Assembly (NCBI GenBank): GCA_035719105.1
Contig: DASTGN010000006.1
Location: forward strand, 186,001 to 250,000
Source of the DNA: UBA8389 sp035719105
Lineage (GTDB): Bacteria; Bacteroidota; Bacteroidia; Bacteroidales; UBA1402
Direction: 5' to 3'
DNA length: 64,000 nt
Under the pieces are notes generated by a model. That model searched no databases. It was not told the DNA's origin and worked only from the letters and a program-made list of their open reading frames with translations. Positions 1 to 9,157 of this stretch are shown here, in pieces. Made by a program: the position numbers and the translations under genes. Numbering within the stretch: the first letter of the stretch is position 1; each line of letters starts with the position of its first letter.

Positions 1-2093
1 ATTTCCAAGCTGTCGTCCTCGCGCACTTTGGTGTAATCGTTTTTATCTACAAAAGTCAAAGCCAACATGCCTTGTTTCTTTAAATTCGTTTCGTGGATGC
101 GGGCAAATGATTTGACCAAAACCGCCTTCACATTCAGGAAGCGGGGTTCCATGGCCGCGTGTTCGCGGGAGGAACCTTCACCGTAGTTTTCTTCGGCTAC
201 CACCACACTGCCTCTACCGGCAGCCTTGTAGGCTCTTGCCAATTTTGAAACGGTCGTGTAGGAGCCATCAGCCGGGTTCAACACGGTGTTGGTTTTGCCG
301 TTGAAAGCGTTGAGCGCACCCATCAGCAGGTTGTCGGAAATGTTGTCAAGGTGCCCACGGAATCGCAACCAGGGACCCGCCATCGAAATGTGGTCGGTGG
401 TGCATTTGCCTTCGGCTTTGATGAGCAGTCCCAGATTTTTGAAATCGTGACCATCCCAGGGCGTAAAGGGTTTTAACTCTTGCAAACGCTTGGAACCTGG
501 GTCGATGTTAACCTTAACGTCACTGTCTTCGGTCGGTGCCAGATAGCCGGCATCTTTGACTTCAAAACCTAATGGCGGAAGCTCATAACCAGCAGGTTCT
601 TCTAATTTCACCCGTTCTCCCTGGTCGTTGGTCAGCATATCCGTTAATGGATTGAAACTGAGTTCGCCTGCGATGCTGAGGGCGGCTACGATTTCGGGAG
701 AGGCAATAAAGGTATGGGTATTCGGATTGCCATCGTTGCGCTTGGCAAAATTTCGGTTGAAGGACGTGACGATGGAATTCGGGCGTTCAGGATCGTCGGT
801 TTCCCGCTTCCATTGTCCGATGCAAGGGCCGCAAGCATTGGCCATGATGACGGCACCGGCCGATTCGAACGCTTTCAGCAAGCCATCGCGTTCAGCCGTG
901 TAACGAACCTGTTCGGAACCCGGATTGATGATGAATTGAGCTTTCGCCTGAAGTCCTGACTTTTGTGCGGCATCCACGATGGCGGCTGCACGGGAAAGGT
1001 CTTCGTAGGAGGAATTGGTGCAAGATCCGATGAGGCCGGCTTCCATTTTCTGTGGATAACCTTTTTCTTTTACGGTTTGAGCAAACTCCGATAAAGGAGC
1101 AGCTGCGTCTGGAGTGAATGGTCCGTTGATATAGGGTTCCAACGTGGAGAGATCGATTTCAATGACTCTGTCGTAATACGAAGTCGGGTCTAAGGCCACT
1201 TCAGGATCGGCCTGTAAATGATTGCTAACTGCTGAAGCGGCTTCCGCAATGCTCTGACGGCCGGTAGCTTCCAAATAGGCTATCGATTTGGCGTCGAAGG
1301 GAAAAATGGAGGTCGTCGCGCCCACTTCGGCACCCATGTTGCAAATGGTGCCTTTTCCGGTGGCCGAAAGTGAGGTCGTGCCTTCGCCGAAATACTCAAT
1401 GACTGCGTTCGTACCGCCTTTTACGGTGAGAATGCCTGCCAGTTTCAAGATGACATCTTTAGGAGAAGTCCATCCGTTAAGCTGACCGGTCAATTTGACA
1501 CCGATGATTTTCGGCATTTTCAATTCCCAGGGCATTCCAGCCATGACGTCTACAGCATCGGCGCCACCCACTCCAATGGCAATCATGCCAAGTCCGCCTG
1601 CATTGGGCGTATGCGAGTCGGTTCCAATCATCATTCCACCCGGAAATGCATAATTTTCGTATACGACCTGATGAATAATACCTGCACCTGGTTTCCAATA
1701 ACCGATGCCAAATTTGTCCGAAACGGCTTTCAGGAAATCATAAACCTCCTTGTTGGTCTCGTTAGCGTTGGTCAAATCGGTTTGAGAACCGAGATGCGCC
1801 TGAATTAAATGGTCGCAATGAACCGTGGAAGGCACCGCTACTTTTTTCCTTCCGGAATTCATCAACTGAAGCAAAGCCATTTGAGCTGTTGCATCTTGCA
1901 TGGCAACGCGATCGGGATTGAAATTGACATAATCACTGCCTCGAACGAATTCTTTTTCAAGAGGTTGCGAAAGGTGGGCATAGAGAATCTTTTCCGTCAG
2001 CGTCAGTGGACGGTTTAATATTTTTTTCACATTGTTCATCTTTTCCGGCAAAGCGGCATAGAGAACTTTCATCATTTTTTCGTCAAGAACCAT
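1..2093 (-). CDS. acn: Aconitate hydratase (aconitase), C-terminus outside window
   Basis: Interconverts citrate and isocitrate through a [4Fe-4S] cluster in the TCA cycle, in the cytoplasm. Reading the minus strand from the ATG at 2093, about 697 codons are open to the window edge, so the 3' end is missing. Visible family motifs are the HTPNAGGLGMIAIGVGGAD block, the cluster cysteine in IGSCTNSSYED, the two further cluster cysteines in ANACGPCIGQ, and the GEGSSREHAAMEPR substrate loop of the swivelling domain. The sequence is of the mitochondrial-like aconitase type that is usual in Bacteroidota, not the longer AcnA/IRP type. Its promoter should lie in 2094-2368, the spacer shared with the divergent DUF2264 pseudogene. 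No damage is seen in the visible part. Confidence 0.95.
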   Translation of the reverse strand, partial: MVLDEKMMKVLYAALPEKMNNVKKILNRPLTLTEKILYAHLSQPLEKEFVRGSDYVNFNPDRVAMQDATAQMALLQLMNSGRKKVAVPSTVHCDHLIQAHLGSQTDLTNANETNKEVYDFLKAVSDKFGIGYWKPGAGIIHQVVYENYAFPGGMMIGTDSHTPNAGGLGMIAIGVGGADAVDVMAGMPWELKMPKIIGVKLTGQLNGWTSPKDVILKLAGILTVKGGTNAVIEYFGEGTTSLSATGKGTICNMGAEVGATTSIFPFDAKSIAYLEATGRQSIAEAASAVSNHLQADPEVALDPTSYYDRVIEIDLSTLEPYINGPFTPDAAAPLSEFAQTVKEKGYPQKMEAGLIGSCTNSSYEDLSRAAAIVDAAQKSGLQAKAQFIINPGSEQVRYTAERDGLLKAFESAGAVIMANACGPCIGQWKRETDDPERPNSIVTSFNRNFAKRNDGNPNTHTFIASPEIVAALSIAGELSFNPLTDMLTNDQGERVKLEEPAGYELPPLGFEVKDAGYLAPTEDSDVKVNIDPGSKRLQELKPFTPWDGHDFKNLGLLIKAEGKCTTDHISMAGPWLRFRGHLDNISDNLLMGALNAFNGKTNTVLNPADGSYTTVSKLARAYKAAGRGSVVVAEENYGEGSSREHAAMEPRFLNVKAVLVKSFARIHETNLKKQGMLALTFVDKNDYTKVREDDSLE

Positions 2094-2321
2094 GGTCGTA
2101 AAGGGTCGTAGGTTGATAAATTTTTTGGCAATATATGTAAATTAATCCATTTATAACGCATATTCCTCCAATAGATTTAATCTATAGGGCGATATTTGGC
2201 CTTTTTTGAGCATTTTAACAGGTTTATAGTGTATAATTATGCATAATGAGCTAAAAATTTAATCTAGGGCCTTTAAACACAACTTACCGAGTGATTGTTG
2301 GTTGAATCAGCCCCGAATGCT

Positions 2322-2329
2322 TATTTTTG
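2322..2329 (+). promoter_or_regulatory. Putative Bacteroidetes -7 box upstream of DUF2264 remnant
   Basis: TATTTTTG fits the Bacteroidetes sigma-ABfr -7 consensus TAnnTTTG. It lies 39 bases before the ATG of the broken gene at 2369. No clear TTTG -33 box is seen, so this is a weak call. The rest of 2094-2368 is AT-rich spacer with nothing else I can support. Confidence 0.35.
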
Positions 2330-2368
2330 TGTAACCTGTAAATCGAATTTAAAAAAAGTAAATATAGC

Positions 2369-3449
2369 ATGATACGATCAAAATTGGTTTGTTTTCTACT
2401 GTTAATAATTGCTACTATTACATTCTTTCCTCAAACAGTCCTTTCGGCCAAGAAAAAAACGATTATAACCGAGCAGTCGGATCGGGAATATTGGACAGCG
2501 CTCGCATATAAGATGGCTGTTCCCATTTTATCCAACATGAGTCGGGGTACCCTGCAGAAAAACATGGTGGTGGAACAGAGCCCAGCTTGGGACGGCCGCA
2601 ACAAAAAAGTCTGTTACATGGAAGCATTTGGTAGACTGATGGCCGGCTTGGCACCTTGGCTGACTTTGCCAGATGACAACACGAGGAAGGCTTGCAACGC
2701 AAACAACTGCACGAGTGGGCACTCAAAAGTTATGTGAATGCCGTGGACCCTGCCAGTCCCGATTATTTATTATGGAAAGGGGAGGGCCAGGCGCTCGTTG
2801 ATGCAGCATACATCGCCAACAGCTTCATTCGTGCTCCCAAGCAGCTTTGGGAACCATTGGATAGTTTGACCAAGCAACGCTACATCGAATGCTTCAAGGG
2901 GTTGCGAAGTGTCAACCCGCCGTATTCCAATTGGTTGTTGTTTTCGGGTATGGTGGAAATTCAGCTGTTGAAAGCTGGTGCAGAATACGACCGATTCCGT
3001 ATTGTTTTGTGATTCAACCCATGATGTGGGAGGAATTGGCCGTTTTGAAAGATTGCAAAATAACCAGCAGGGGCACAGCCACATTCGAGGAAGTTACGAT
3101 GCGAATGCAACGCTACGCTTCCATTTTGGAACGACTGGTTTCACCGGAAGGAACATTCCCTGTATTCGGTCGCAGCATAACGTATCGTTTGGGCGTGTTT
3201 CAACCATTGGCTTTACTTGCCTGGAAAGAAAAGTTGCCGGAAGGCGTGACCAATGGTCAAGCTCGTGCAGTCATGTCGGTTTGCATGAAACGTCTGTTTG
3301 CCAACGACAGCATTTTCAATTCCGCCGGTTTCCTGCAGCTTGGTTTGCCATCCAACCATCCATTCTGGACGGACAAGGCTCAGAATTGGACCTCTAAGAA
3401 AGCTTGGAATGGTCAATCCATACCCAGGGATCATGCCCTCAAAAAATGA
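2369..3449 (+). pseudogene. DUF2264-family glycosidase-like protein, broken by frameshift and internal deletion
   Basis: Three reading frames together give one DUF2264-type protein. Frame one (2369-about 2682) has a signal peptide and reaches MAGLAPWLTLPDD. The homology then continues in a second frame (LQRKQLHEWALKSYVNAVDP, to about 3000). After EYDRFRI it jumps to a third frame at FVIQPMMWEELAVLK and runs to 3449. The first break looks like a single missing base near 2682. The second looks like a deletion of roughly 30 codons (not a multiple of three) that removes the stretch expected between EYDRFRI and FVIQPM. DUF2264 members are (alpha/alpha)6 proteins often found in polysaccharide loci, and some are assigned to a beta-glucuronidase family (recalled, not checked). 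The 3' end overlaps the convergent GH31 gene by 11 bases. A functional product is very unlikely. Confidence 0.82.
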
Positions 3450-6303
3450 GGTCATTAGCTTTAAAAGTTATCATCAGTTGCTTTCCCGAATACTGTACCG
3501 TTTTCCCCATGTTCCATTCTGAATCCAGGCCTATAGGATGTTCGGGTGTGACAAGGATCACTTTCAGGGTTCGTTCGGAAATCATATTCTTGAAGGAACC
3601 CTTTCGGTCATAAATAGTTAGTGTCCTGTCGGTGTCGTTCCAACGGAATGAAATAGTGGAGTAGGCGCCCTTTTCGTAGTTGTAATTCACGTTTTCATCT
3701 TCGTAAAGATTGAACGAGCCATCACTGCCTGCATAAACCAGTAGAGTCAGATTTGTTTGAGGTTGACTGGTGTTTTCAACCTTCTCTCCTAGTGTTAAAA
3801 TACTGCCGGCAGGAACAAAAACAGGCATACGGTCGAGTGGGGCATCAACCAAACTTCGTTTCCCCCCTTTTTGAAAAGAACCGTTGTAGAGGTTGTACCA
3901 ACCGTCACCTTTGGGGAAATAAACTGAACGGCTTCGTGCTTGATAACGATAGACCGGACAAATCATCAAATGTGAACCAAACATATATTGGTCATCGACA
4001 TTCAAAACCTTGTCATCCATTCCGAAATCCATAACCAATGGCCGCATGATCGTATAATCGTCAAAGTAGCACTTACCGGCCAACGTATAGATATAGGGCA
4101 TCAGGCGATAACGTAGTTCGGTATAATAAAGTAGGTTCAGATACACCGGACTGCCCACTGGTGCAATGTTCCAAGGCTCTCGTAGCGGATATTGACCGTG
4201 ACTTCTGAAAAGCGGGACAAATGCTCCAAATTGATGCCAACGTAAATTGAGTTCCCGCCATTCGTTTCGGTCTTCCGAACCCTCCTTGGCCCTTTCATAG
4301 CGCTTCTCTACACAGAACCCGCCGTCATCCATAGTCCAATACGGATTGCCGGAAATGGAGAAATTCAAGCCTGCCGATATCTGAGCTTTCATATCCTCCC
4401 ATCGAGTGCCGATGTCACCGCTCCAAATACTGGCCGCATATCGCTGAGAACCCGCAAAACCAGAACGTGTCAGTAAAAAGACCCGTTGATTGTTGTTGGT
4501 TTTGCGCTGCCCCTCGTAAATACCCTTGGCATTCATCAGCCCATACGCATTGAAATATTCGGTGGAGGAACCCAGAGCGGTCGGATTCATCAGTTTCTTA
4601 CGATACTCCATGCTAGAATTCGATAGAATGTCCGGTTCGGATGCATCCATCCACCAGGCATCGAACCCTTTGACAAACAAATGTTCATTCATTTGATTCC
4701 AGAAAAGTTTGCGAGCACCTTCACTATAGGCATCGTAAAATGAGCCGACATATCCAGGACCGATCCAATCTCGCACACTATCTTTCACAGCTTGCAAAAA
4801 CATCCAACCTTTGTCTGCAAATTCTTTATAATGTTCTGTGGACGAGTAAAATTTTGGCCAAACGGAAATCATGATGTGGGCACTGGAATCGTGCACTTCC
4901 TTTACCATTCCTTCCAAATTCGGGAACCGTGTGGTATCTGGTTCGTGGCTTCCCCAACTGTTTTCCTTCCAATACGACCAGTCTTGAACGATGTTGTCGA
5001 TAGGAAAATGCTGCTGACGAAAGGTTCGTAGGATACTCAACAGTTCCTCCTGGGTTTTATACCGTTCCCTGCTTTGCCAGTAACCAAAGGCCCATTTGGG
5101 CATAACTTGCGCTTTTCCAGTCAAAGTGCGGTAACCACTGATCACCCGATCGGCGTTGTCACCCCGTATAAAGTAATAATCCATCTGACTGCCCATTTCG
5201 GACCATAAGGAAAGTCGGTTCTGTTCCTCGGTTGAAATCGGACTCAGCGCCTTCAGGCTGATGTAGGAGATTCCGCCATCAGGAATCCATTCGATGCGCA
5301 ATTTGTGCCTTGCAGTCTTATTCAAATAGGCGGTGAATTTGTAACTGTTTGGATTCCAAGAAGTACGCCAACGTTCAGCGACAACCAGGCTGTCATCCAG
5401 ATAGACCTTGGTATAGCCCGCATAATACAGGATGAAATGGAACAAACCATTTTGTAGGGGCTGAATCGATCCTTCCCAACGGATAGTAGCCTTGTTGAAC
5501 GGAAAGTCCTTTGGAAAGTTTCGAATCGTTTCCAGATTCTCGTAATCAATGGTTTTTTCCTGCCGCTCCACGAACGATGGCTTTGAATTATTATCTGAAC
5601 GATACGTAGCCGTCAGACCTCCTTCTTTTCCATTTTTGTCAAAAAGACGGAACTGATCCAGGTTGGCGTATGGTTGCTGATCGCCAAAACGAGTCAGCGA
5701 ATAATTGTCCCAAAGTATGCCATAATTCTTGCTTGAAACCACAAAAGGCACCGAAACCTTGGTATTGTACTGGTATAAGGTTTCATTTCGGCCTTTATAA
5801 TTGAATTCGTCGGATTGGTGCTGGCCCAGTCCGTAAAATGCCTCGTCCACTGGAGATTCGAATTCTTGTCTGAAGCTCCAACCCGAAGTGCCATCGATAT
5901 TGATTGGGTTGAATGTTTTGCCTCCGCCAACTTTTTCTCTCAGCAACACCTTATTATTGATGTCTGAAAAAATTATCTCTCCGGTTGTCATCGAAACGGT
6001 CGCTTTCAGCTTGGCAGTAGTCAGCACAATGATATCTCCCACCTGAACGGCGTCCCAACCCGTTTTTTTTGTTTCGCCATAGGACGTGATGAGGCTTTTA
6101 GGATCTTTAAAAAAGCGATCTGGTGATGCCGAAACCCGTATGATGTCGTCTGTGATAACTTGAAGTCTCAAACTTTTGGTGTCGGTTGCCTGTCGTTGGG
6201 TCAATGTTATCCGTATGCCGTCACTGGTCTTGCGAAAAAGGGTGTTGTTGCATCCGCTCAGTAAAATTGGGAGCCACAAAGCGATAAGGGTGAAACATTT
6301 CAT
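3439..6303 (-). CDS. GH31 alpha-xylosidase/alpha-glucosidase lipoprotein with PA14 insert
   Basis: A 954-residue retaining glycosidase of family GH31. The N-terminal signal ends in the lipobox LSGC, so it is probably a lipoprotein in the periplasm or on the cell surface. An N-terminal beta-sandwich is followed by a PA14-like insert at about residues 225-355 (FPFNKATIRWEGSIQP, YYAGYTKVYLDDSLVV) and the (beta/alpha)8 barrel. The nucleophile is D553 in WWMDASEPD and the acid/base is D630 in IWSGDIGTRWEDM. The PA14 insert plus the WWMDASEPD signature match the xyloglucan-type alpha-xylosidases of Bacteroides (family knowledge), so alpha-xylosidase is favoured over alpha-glucosidase. It stands alone and converges on the broken DUF2264 gene. 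Its upstream region carries a palindromic repeat and an IS-end remnant. Confidence 0.93.
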   Translation of the reverse strand: MKCFTLIALWLPILLSGCNNTLFRKTSDGIRITLTQRQATDTKSLRLQVITDDIIRVSASPDRFFKDPKSLITSYGETKKTGWDAVQVGDIIVLTTAKLKATVSMTTGEIIFSDINNKVLLREKVGGGKTFNPINIDGTSGWSFRQEFESPVDEAFYGLGQHQSDEFNYKGRNETLYQYNTKVSVPFVVSSKNYGILWDNYSLTRFGDQQPYANLDQFRLFDKNGKEGGLTATYRSDNNSKPSFVERQEKTIDYENLETIRNFPKDFPFNKATIRWEGSIQPLQNGLFHFILYYAGYTKVYLDDSLVVAERWRTSWNPNSYKFTAYLNKTARHKLRIEWIPDGGISYISLKALSPISTEEQNRLSLWSEMGSQMDYYFIRGDNADRVISGYRTLTGKAQVMPKWAFGYWQSRERYKTQEELLSILRTFRQQHFPIDNIVQDWSYWKENSWGSHEPDTTRFPNLEGMVKEVHDSSAHIMISVWPKFYSSTEHYKEFADKGWMFLQAVKDSVRDWIGPGYVGSFYDAYSEGARKLFWNQMNEHLFVKGFDAWWMDASEPDILSNSSMEYRKKLMNPTALGSSTEYFNAYGLMNAKGIYEGQRKTNNNQRVFLLTRSGFAGSQRYAASIWSGDIGTRWEDMKAQISAGLNFSISGNPYWTMDDGGFCVEKRYERAKEGSEDRNEWRELNLRWHQFGAFVPLFRSHGQYPLREPWNIAPVGSPVYLNLLYYTELRYRLMPYIYTLAGKCYFDDYTIMRPLVMDFGMDDKVLNVDDQYMFGSHLMICPVYRYQARSRSVYFPKGDGWYNLYNGSFQKGGKRSLVDAPLDRMPVFVPAGSILTLGEKVENTSQPQTNLTLLVYAGSDGSFNLYEDENVNYNYEKGAYSTISFRWNDTDRTLTIYDRKGSFKNMISERTLKVILVTPEHPIGLDSEWNMGKTVQYSGKQLMITFKANDLIF

Positions 6304-6348
6304 GATTGATTTGGGTAGGTTTCAATTTTAACAAATGTACATGTTTTA

Positions 6349-6408
6349 AAACTTCTTTAATTCCATTTCGGAATTCTATATTTAGAATGAGCTTTACTAA
6401 AGAAGTTT
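6349..6408. repeat. Nested palindromic element upstream of GH31 gene
   Basis: An 11-base perfect inverted repeat (6349-6359 AAACTTCTTTA, 6398-6408 TAAAGAAGTTT) encloses a smaller palindrome (ATTCC at 6361-6365 paired with GGAAT at 6370-6374). It lies 46-105 bases upstream of the GH31 start codon, in a position where it could be an operator, an attenuator or a small mobile repeat. No protein match can be claimed. Confidence 0.5.
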
Positions 6409-6436
6409 GAAAATTGGAAGGCAAAAACTGAAAACC

Positions 6437-6453
6437 TTTTTCAGTAGAAGTCA
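6437..6453. repeat. Solo copy of IS3-element end
   Basis: TTTTTCAGTAGAAGTCA here is identical to the right terminus of the IS3 remnant at 11165-11181. The identity continues two bases further (to 6455 and 11183) and then stops. Both copies are in the same orientation and flank the AT-rich RiPP island. It could be the last trace of a second IS copy. Confidence 0.5.
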
Positions 6454-6573
6454 TAGACTTATATAATATTGTTAAAAAATATTAAAAATGTAAATATTGA
6501 ATATTGTAATATTAAAATATAAGTATATTTATCCTAATATAATATTCCTAATAGTTAAAATATAATTTTTAAT

Positions 6574-8676
6574 ATGATTTTATACTATCGATTATTACTT
6601 GTTATTGTGTTAATACTTTATACGGGATCTTTGCTATCGCAGAGCCAAGCAAATGATAATAAGTTTATTAGCGTAAAAGATACTGTAAAAATAAGTGAAG
6701 TTGAAATATCTATAAAAAATATCATTCGAACAGGAGATAAAGAAAGTTTCTATCCAACAAGAAGTCAGAGGTCACATTCTCATGATATTTATAGTTTGTT
6801 AAAGAATTTGATGTTTTCTCAGCTTAACATTGATCCTTTAGAAAAAACAGTAAAATCGGTTAGAGGTGGGGTTTTGCTTTGTATTAACGGCCGTAAATGT
6901 TTAGCTGACGAAATACAGTCTTTAAATCCTGAAGATATTGCACGAGTTGATTATTATAGTAAAAGAAATAATCCAGACCATCCAGAAGCAACGGAGGTTT
7001 TAGACTTTATTACAATACAAAGATCCAGCGGAGGAGCGCTGAATTTTAATGCTACTCAGCACCTAAACAAAAATGTAAGTGATTATAGTTTTACGAATCA
7101 TAATTATAAACAAAATTCTGAGTTTTCTTTTGGTTTAGTTCAAAACTCGAAAAATTACAATGGTGCTTATAAAAATGTAGAAGAATCATTTCAGTTTCCA
7201 AACTATTCAATTGTTCGATTAGCACAAGGACAGCCCGCATTACAAAGTAATTCTAAATGGGCTGGTTTTGCAAACTATTCATATAATAATGACAACAAAA
7301 CCAAAGCCAGTTTATCAATTGAGTATCTAAATTCCAAATCCGAAGATAAGGTAAAATCCGAGAATACATACAATATTGACACCATTGCATCGAGTTCCGT
7401 AAATAGCGTTACTCAATCAAATACCAAAGCAATATTTTTAACTTCTAATATTTCTCAACAATTAAAAAATGGCCAATTACTAACATTTGATTTAAGGGCT
7501 AGCAAAAGTAAAAATTACTATAGTAGAGATTATACTGAAGGAATAATTGGGAATGGCATGCAAGCACTATCTTCTACTGCAAATGAGCAGTTTCAGACTC
7601 TTAGAGGTCAGCTTTCTTATAAAAAGACATTTAACGATAAAAGTGCATTCCTTGCAAATCTCTTTAGTTATCAATCAATGACAGATATTAGTTATAGAAA
7701 CGACTTTACTGCTGATGAGAGTTTAAGAGCTGGGCAATCAATAATATTTTTTGCATATTCGAAAAAGTTGGGGAAGCTATCACTATATGGCAAGATCGGT
7801 TTTAGTGATACGTATTTTCATCAATCTGACTCTATTTCAAAGACCTATTTTGCCCTACTGCCCACATTCTCTGCTGATTATAAAATTAACGATCATAGTT
7901 CTCTCGAATTTTCAGAGTTTATGTATAATAATGTCCCCTCATTAAGTTGGCAGTCAAATGTTCAGCAAAGTATTGATTTTATGCAAGTGAATCGAGGAAA
8001 CCCAAATGTTAAGCAATTGAATGCCTTAGAAAATTACTTCGCTTATAATCTTAAATTACCGAAAGTGGATTTTACTGCTTATATATGGAATTCAAATTTC
8101 TTTAATAATACACAATTCGATGTCTTTAACGAAGGGAATCTCTTTGTCCATACATATGTTACTAATGGGAGATTCCATATTGTCGTACCCACTATTGTAT
8201 CAACAATTCATTTTCTTGATGATCGTTTAACAACTAAACTTACTTGCTCTTGGTCAAAGTATTGGCTTACAGGAGAAAGAGCAAATGAACTATCTCAATG
8301 GGCATTTAATGGACAAATTAATTATACTCAAAATAATATAATGCTTTCATTAGAATATAATACACCTGAAAGAACGTTGACGAATGGTGGAAGGATTATT
8401 AGTACGTCAGTATTGTATGATCTGAATCTTGGTTACACTTTCAAGGGGGCCAACCTGTCAATAGGAATACGTAATCCATGTTCTAAAGGTGATATTATTT
8501 ATGAATATAGGACAAAAGATTATTCAAGTAAAGAAACAAGGATTCTAAAAAAGATGGGAGATCATATTGTTTTTGCAAAGCTTTCTTATCATTTTTCATA
8601 CGGAAAGAAGCACAATTTTCAAGAAAAGAATGTTACATCCTCAACATCCTCAGGAATACTGAAAGGGGAGTTTTAA
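6574..8676 (+). CDS. Outer-membrane beta-barrel protein with TonB-receptor-like plug, RiPP-associated
   Basis: A 700-residue protein with a Sec signal peptide (hydrophobic stretch at residues 6-20, likely cleavage near LLSQSQA). It has a plug-like segment at about residues 43-150, including GGVLLCINGRK and EIQSLNPEDIARVDYY, which resembles the plug of small TonB-dependent receptors or outer membrane beta-barrel family proteins. Long alternating aromatic/polar strands follow to the end. The carboxypeptidase-regulatory domain of SusC-type proteins is absent. Coding is strongly AT-rich compared with the flanking genes, as are the two genes downstream. The stop lies 35 bases before the RiPP precursor, so co-transcription is likely. 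Export or uptake of the mature peptide is an inference from context only. No ABC exporter gene is present nearby. Confidence 0.72.
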   Translation: MILYYRLLLVIVLILYTGSLLSQSQANDNKFISVKDTVKISEVEISIKNIIRTGDKESFYPTRSQRSHSHDIYSLLKNLMFSQLNIDPLEKTVKSVRGGVLLCINGRKCLADEIQSLNPEDIARVDYYSKRNNPDHPEATEVLDFITIQRSSGGALNFNATQHLNKNVSDYSFTNHNYKQNSEFSFGLVQNSKNYNGAYKNVEESFQFPNYSIVRLAQGQPALQSNSKWAGFANYSYNNDNKTKASLSIEYLNSKSEDKVKSENTYNIDTIASSSVNSVTQSNTKAIFLTSNISQQLKNGQLLTFDLRASKSKNYYSRDYTEGIIGNGMQALSSTANEQFQTLRGQLSYKKTFNDKSAFLANLFSYQSMTDISYRNDFTADESLRAGQSIIFFAYSKKLGKLSLYGKIGFSDTYFHQSDSISKTYFALLPTFSADYKINDHSSLEFSEFMYNNVPSLSWQSNVQQSIDFMQVNRGNPNVKQLNALENYFAYNLKLPKVDFTAYIWNSNFFNNTQFDVFNEGNLFVHTYVTNGRFHIVVPTIVSTIHFLDDRLTTKLTCSWSKYWLTGERANELSQWAFNGQINYTQNNIMLSLEYNTPERTLTNGGRIISTSVLYDLNLGYTFKGANLSIGIRNPCSKGDIIYEYRTKDYSSKETRILKKMGDHIVFAKLSYHFSYGKKHNFQEKNVTSSTSSGILKGEF

Positions 8677-8711
8677 TGATATACGTGTAAGAAAATTTCT
8701 TATATGTAAAT

Positions 8712-8918
8712 ATGTTAAACTTAAAAAAACAACAAATGAAAAAAGAAAATCTTGAACAGGGGTTTAAACCCTTCTTGAGTTCGGAAACATTGAAGAAAAT
8801 GGAACTGGCAATGATTTCTGGTGGAATTGGTGGTGATAAAGGAACAGTGGACACTACTTGTGACCCCAACTCATTAACGAGTGGTTGTCCTTCTTTAGCT
8901 GCAAAGTGCCTACCCTAA
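8712..8918 (+). CDS. RiPP precursor peptide, GG-leader type, three-cysteine core
   Basis: A 68-residue peptide. The leader has a charged N-terminus and the block LSSETLKKMELAMISGG, which resembles the GG-Bacteroidales natural-product precursor leaders (TIGR04149-like; number recalled, not checked). The predicted core after the double glycine is about 30 residues, rich in G, T, S and D, with three cysteines in the order TTCDP, SGCPS, AKCLP. A start at the internal ATG (8736, MKKENLEQG) is equally possible. It is followed directly by a perfect hairpin terminator and then, after 239 bases, by a radical SAM/SPASM protein, the expected maturase. No other precursor copy is seen. The final modification cannot be told from sequence; thioether or C-C crosslinks are typical of SPASM enzymes. 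Confidence 0.75.
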   Translation: MLNLKKQQMKKENLEQGFKPFLSSETLKKMELAMISGGIGGDKGTVDTTCDPNSLTSGCPSLAAKCLP

Positions 8919-8926
8919 CGCTAATT

Positions 8927-8961
8927 AAAGAAGTGCTTATTATTAAAATGGGCACTTCTTT
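8927..8961 (+). terminator. Hairpin terminator after RiPP precursor
   Basis: A perfect 10-base-pair stem (AAAGAAGTGC at 8927-8936, GCACTTCTTT at 8952-8961) lies nine bases after the precursor stop. It probably lowers readthrough into the maturase, so that the precursor is made in excess, as is common in RiPP operons (inference). Confidence 0.7.
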
Positions 8962-8983
8962 ATTATGAAAGTGGTTCAATACC

Positions 8984-8999
8984 CCGACCCTTGGGTCGG
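8984..8999. repeat. Short GC-rich palindrome 1
   Basis: CCGACCC TT GGGTCGG, a seven-base-pair perfect stem with a TT loop. It is GC-rich in an otherwise AT-rich spacer and so stands out. It forms a pair with the palindrome at 9036-9055 and resembles interspersed REP-like units. Confidence 0.5.
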
Positions 9000-9035
9000 A
9001 AACTAATATGTTTGTGAAACAAACGCCCTTTAATA

Positions 9036-9055
9036 CCTCGGGGCTTGCCCCGGGG
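9036..9055. repeat. Short GC-rich palindrome 2
   Basis: CCTCGGGGC TT GCCCCGGGG forms a nine-base-pair stem with one G-T wobble and the same TT loop as the palindrome at 8984-8999. Both follow the trinucleotide TAC or ATAC. This looks like one REP-like family represented twice between precursor and maturase. Confidence 0.5.
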
Positions 9056-9157
9056 TTGTTTATTCTTAACATGTATGAGGCAAAATCTTCACCATTTTGA
9101 ACAGAATCTTGGTTCTGCCCACCCCTAAGATGAATAATTTTTTTAAAATATATTCAA

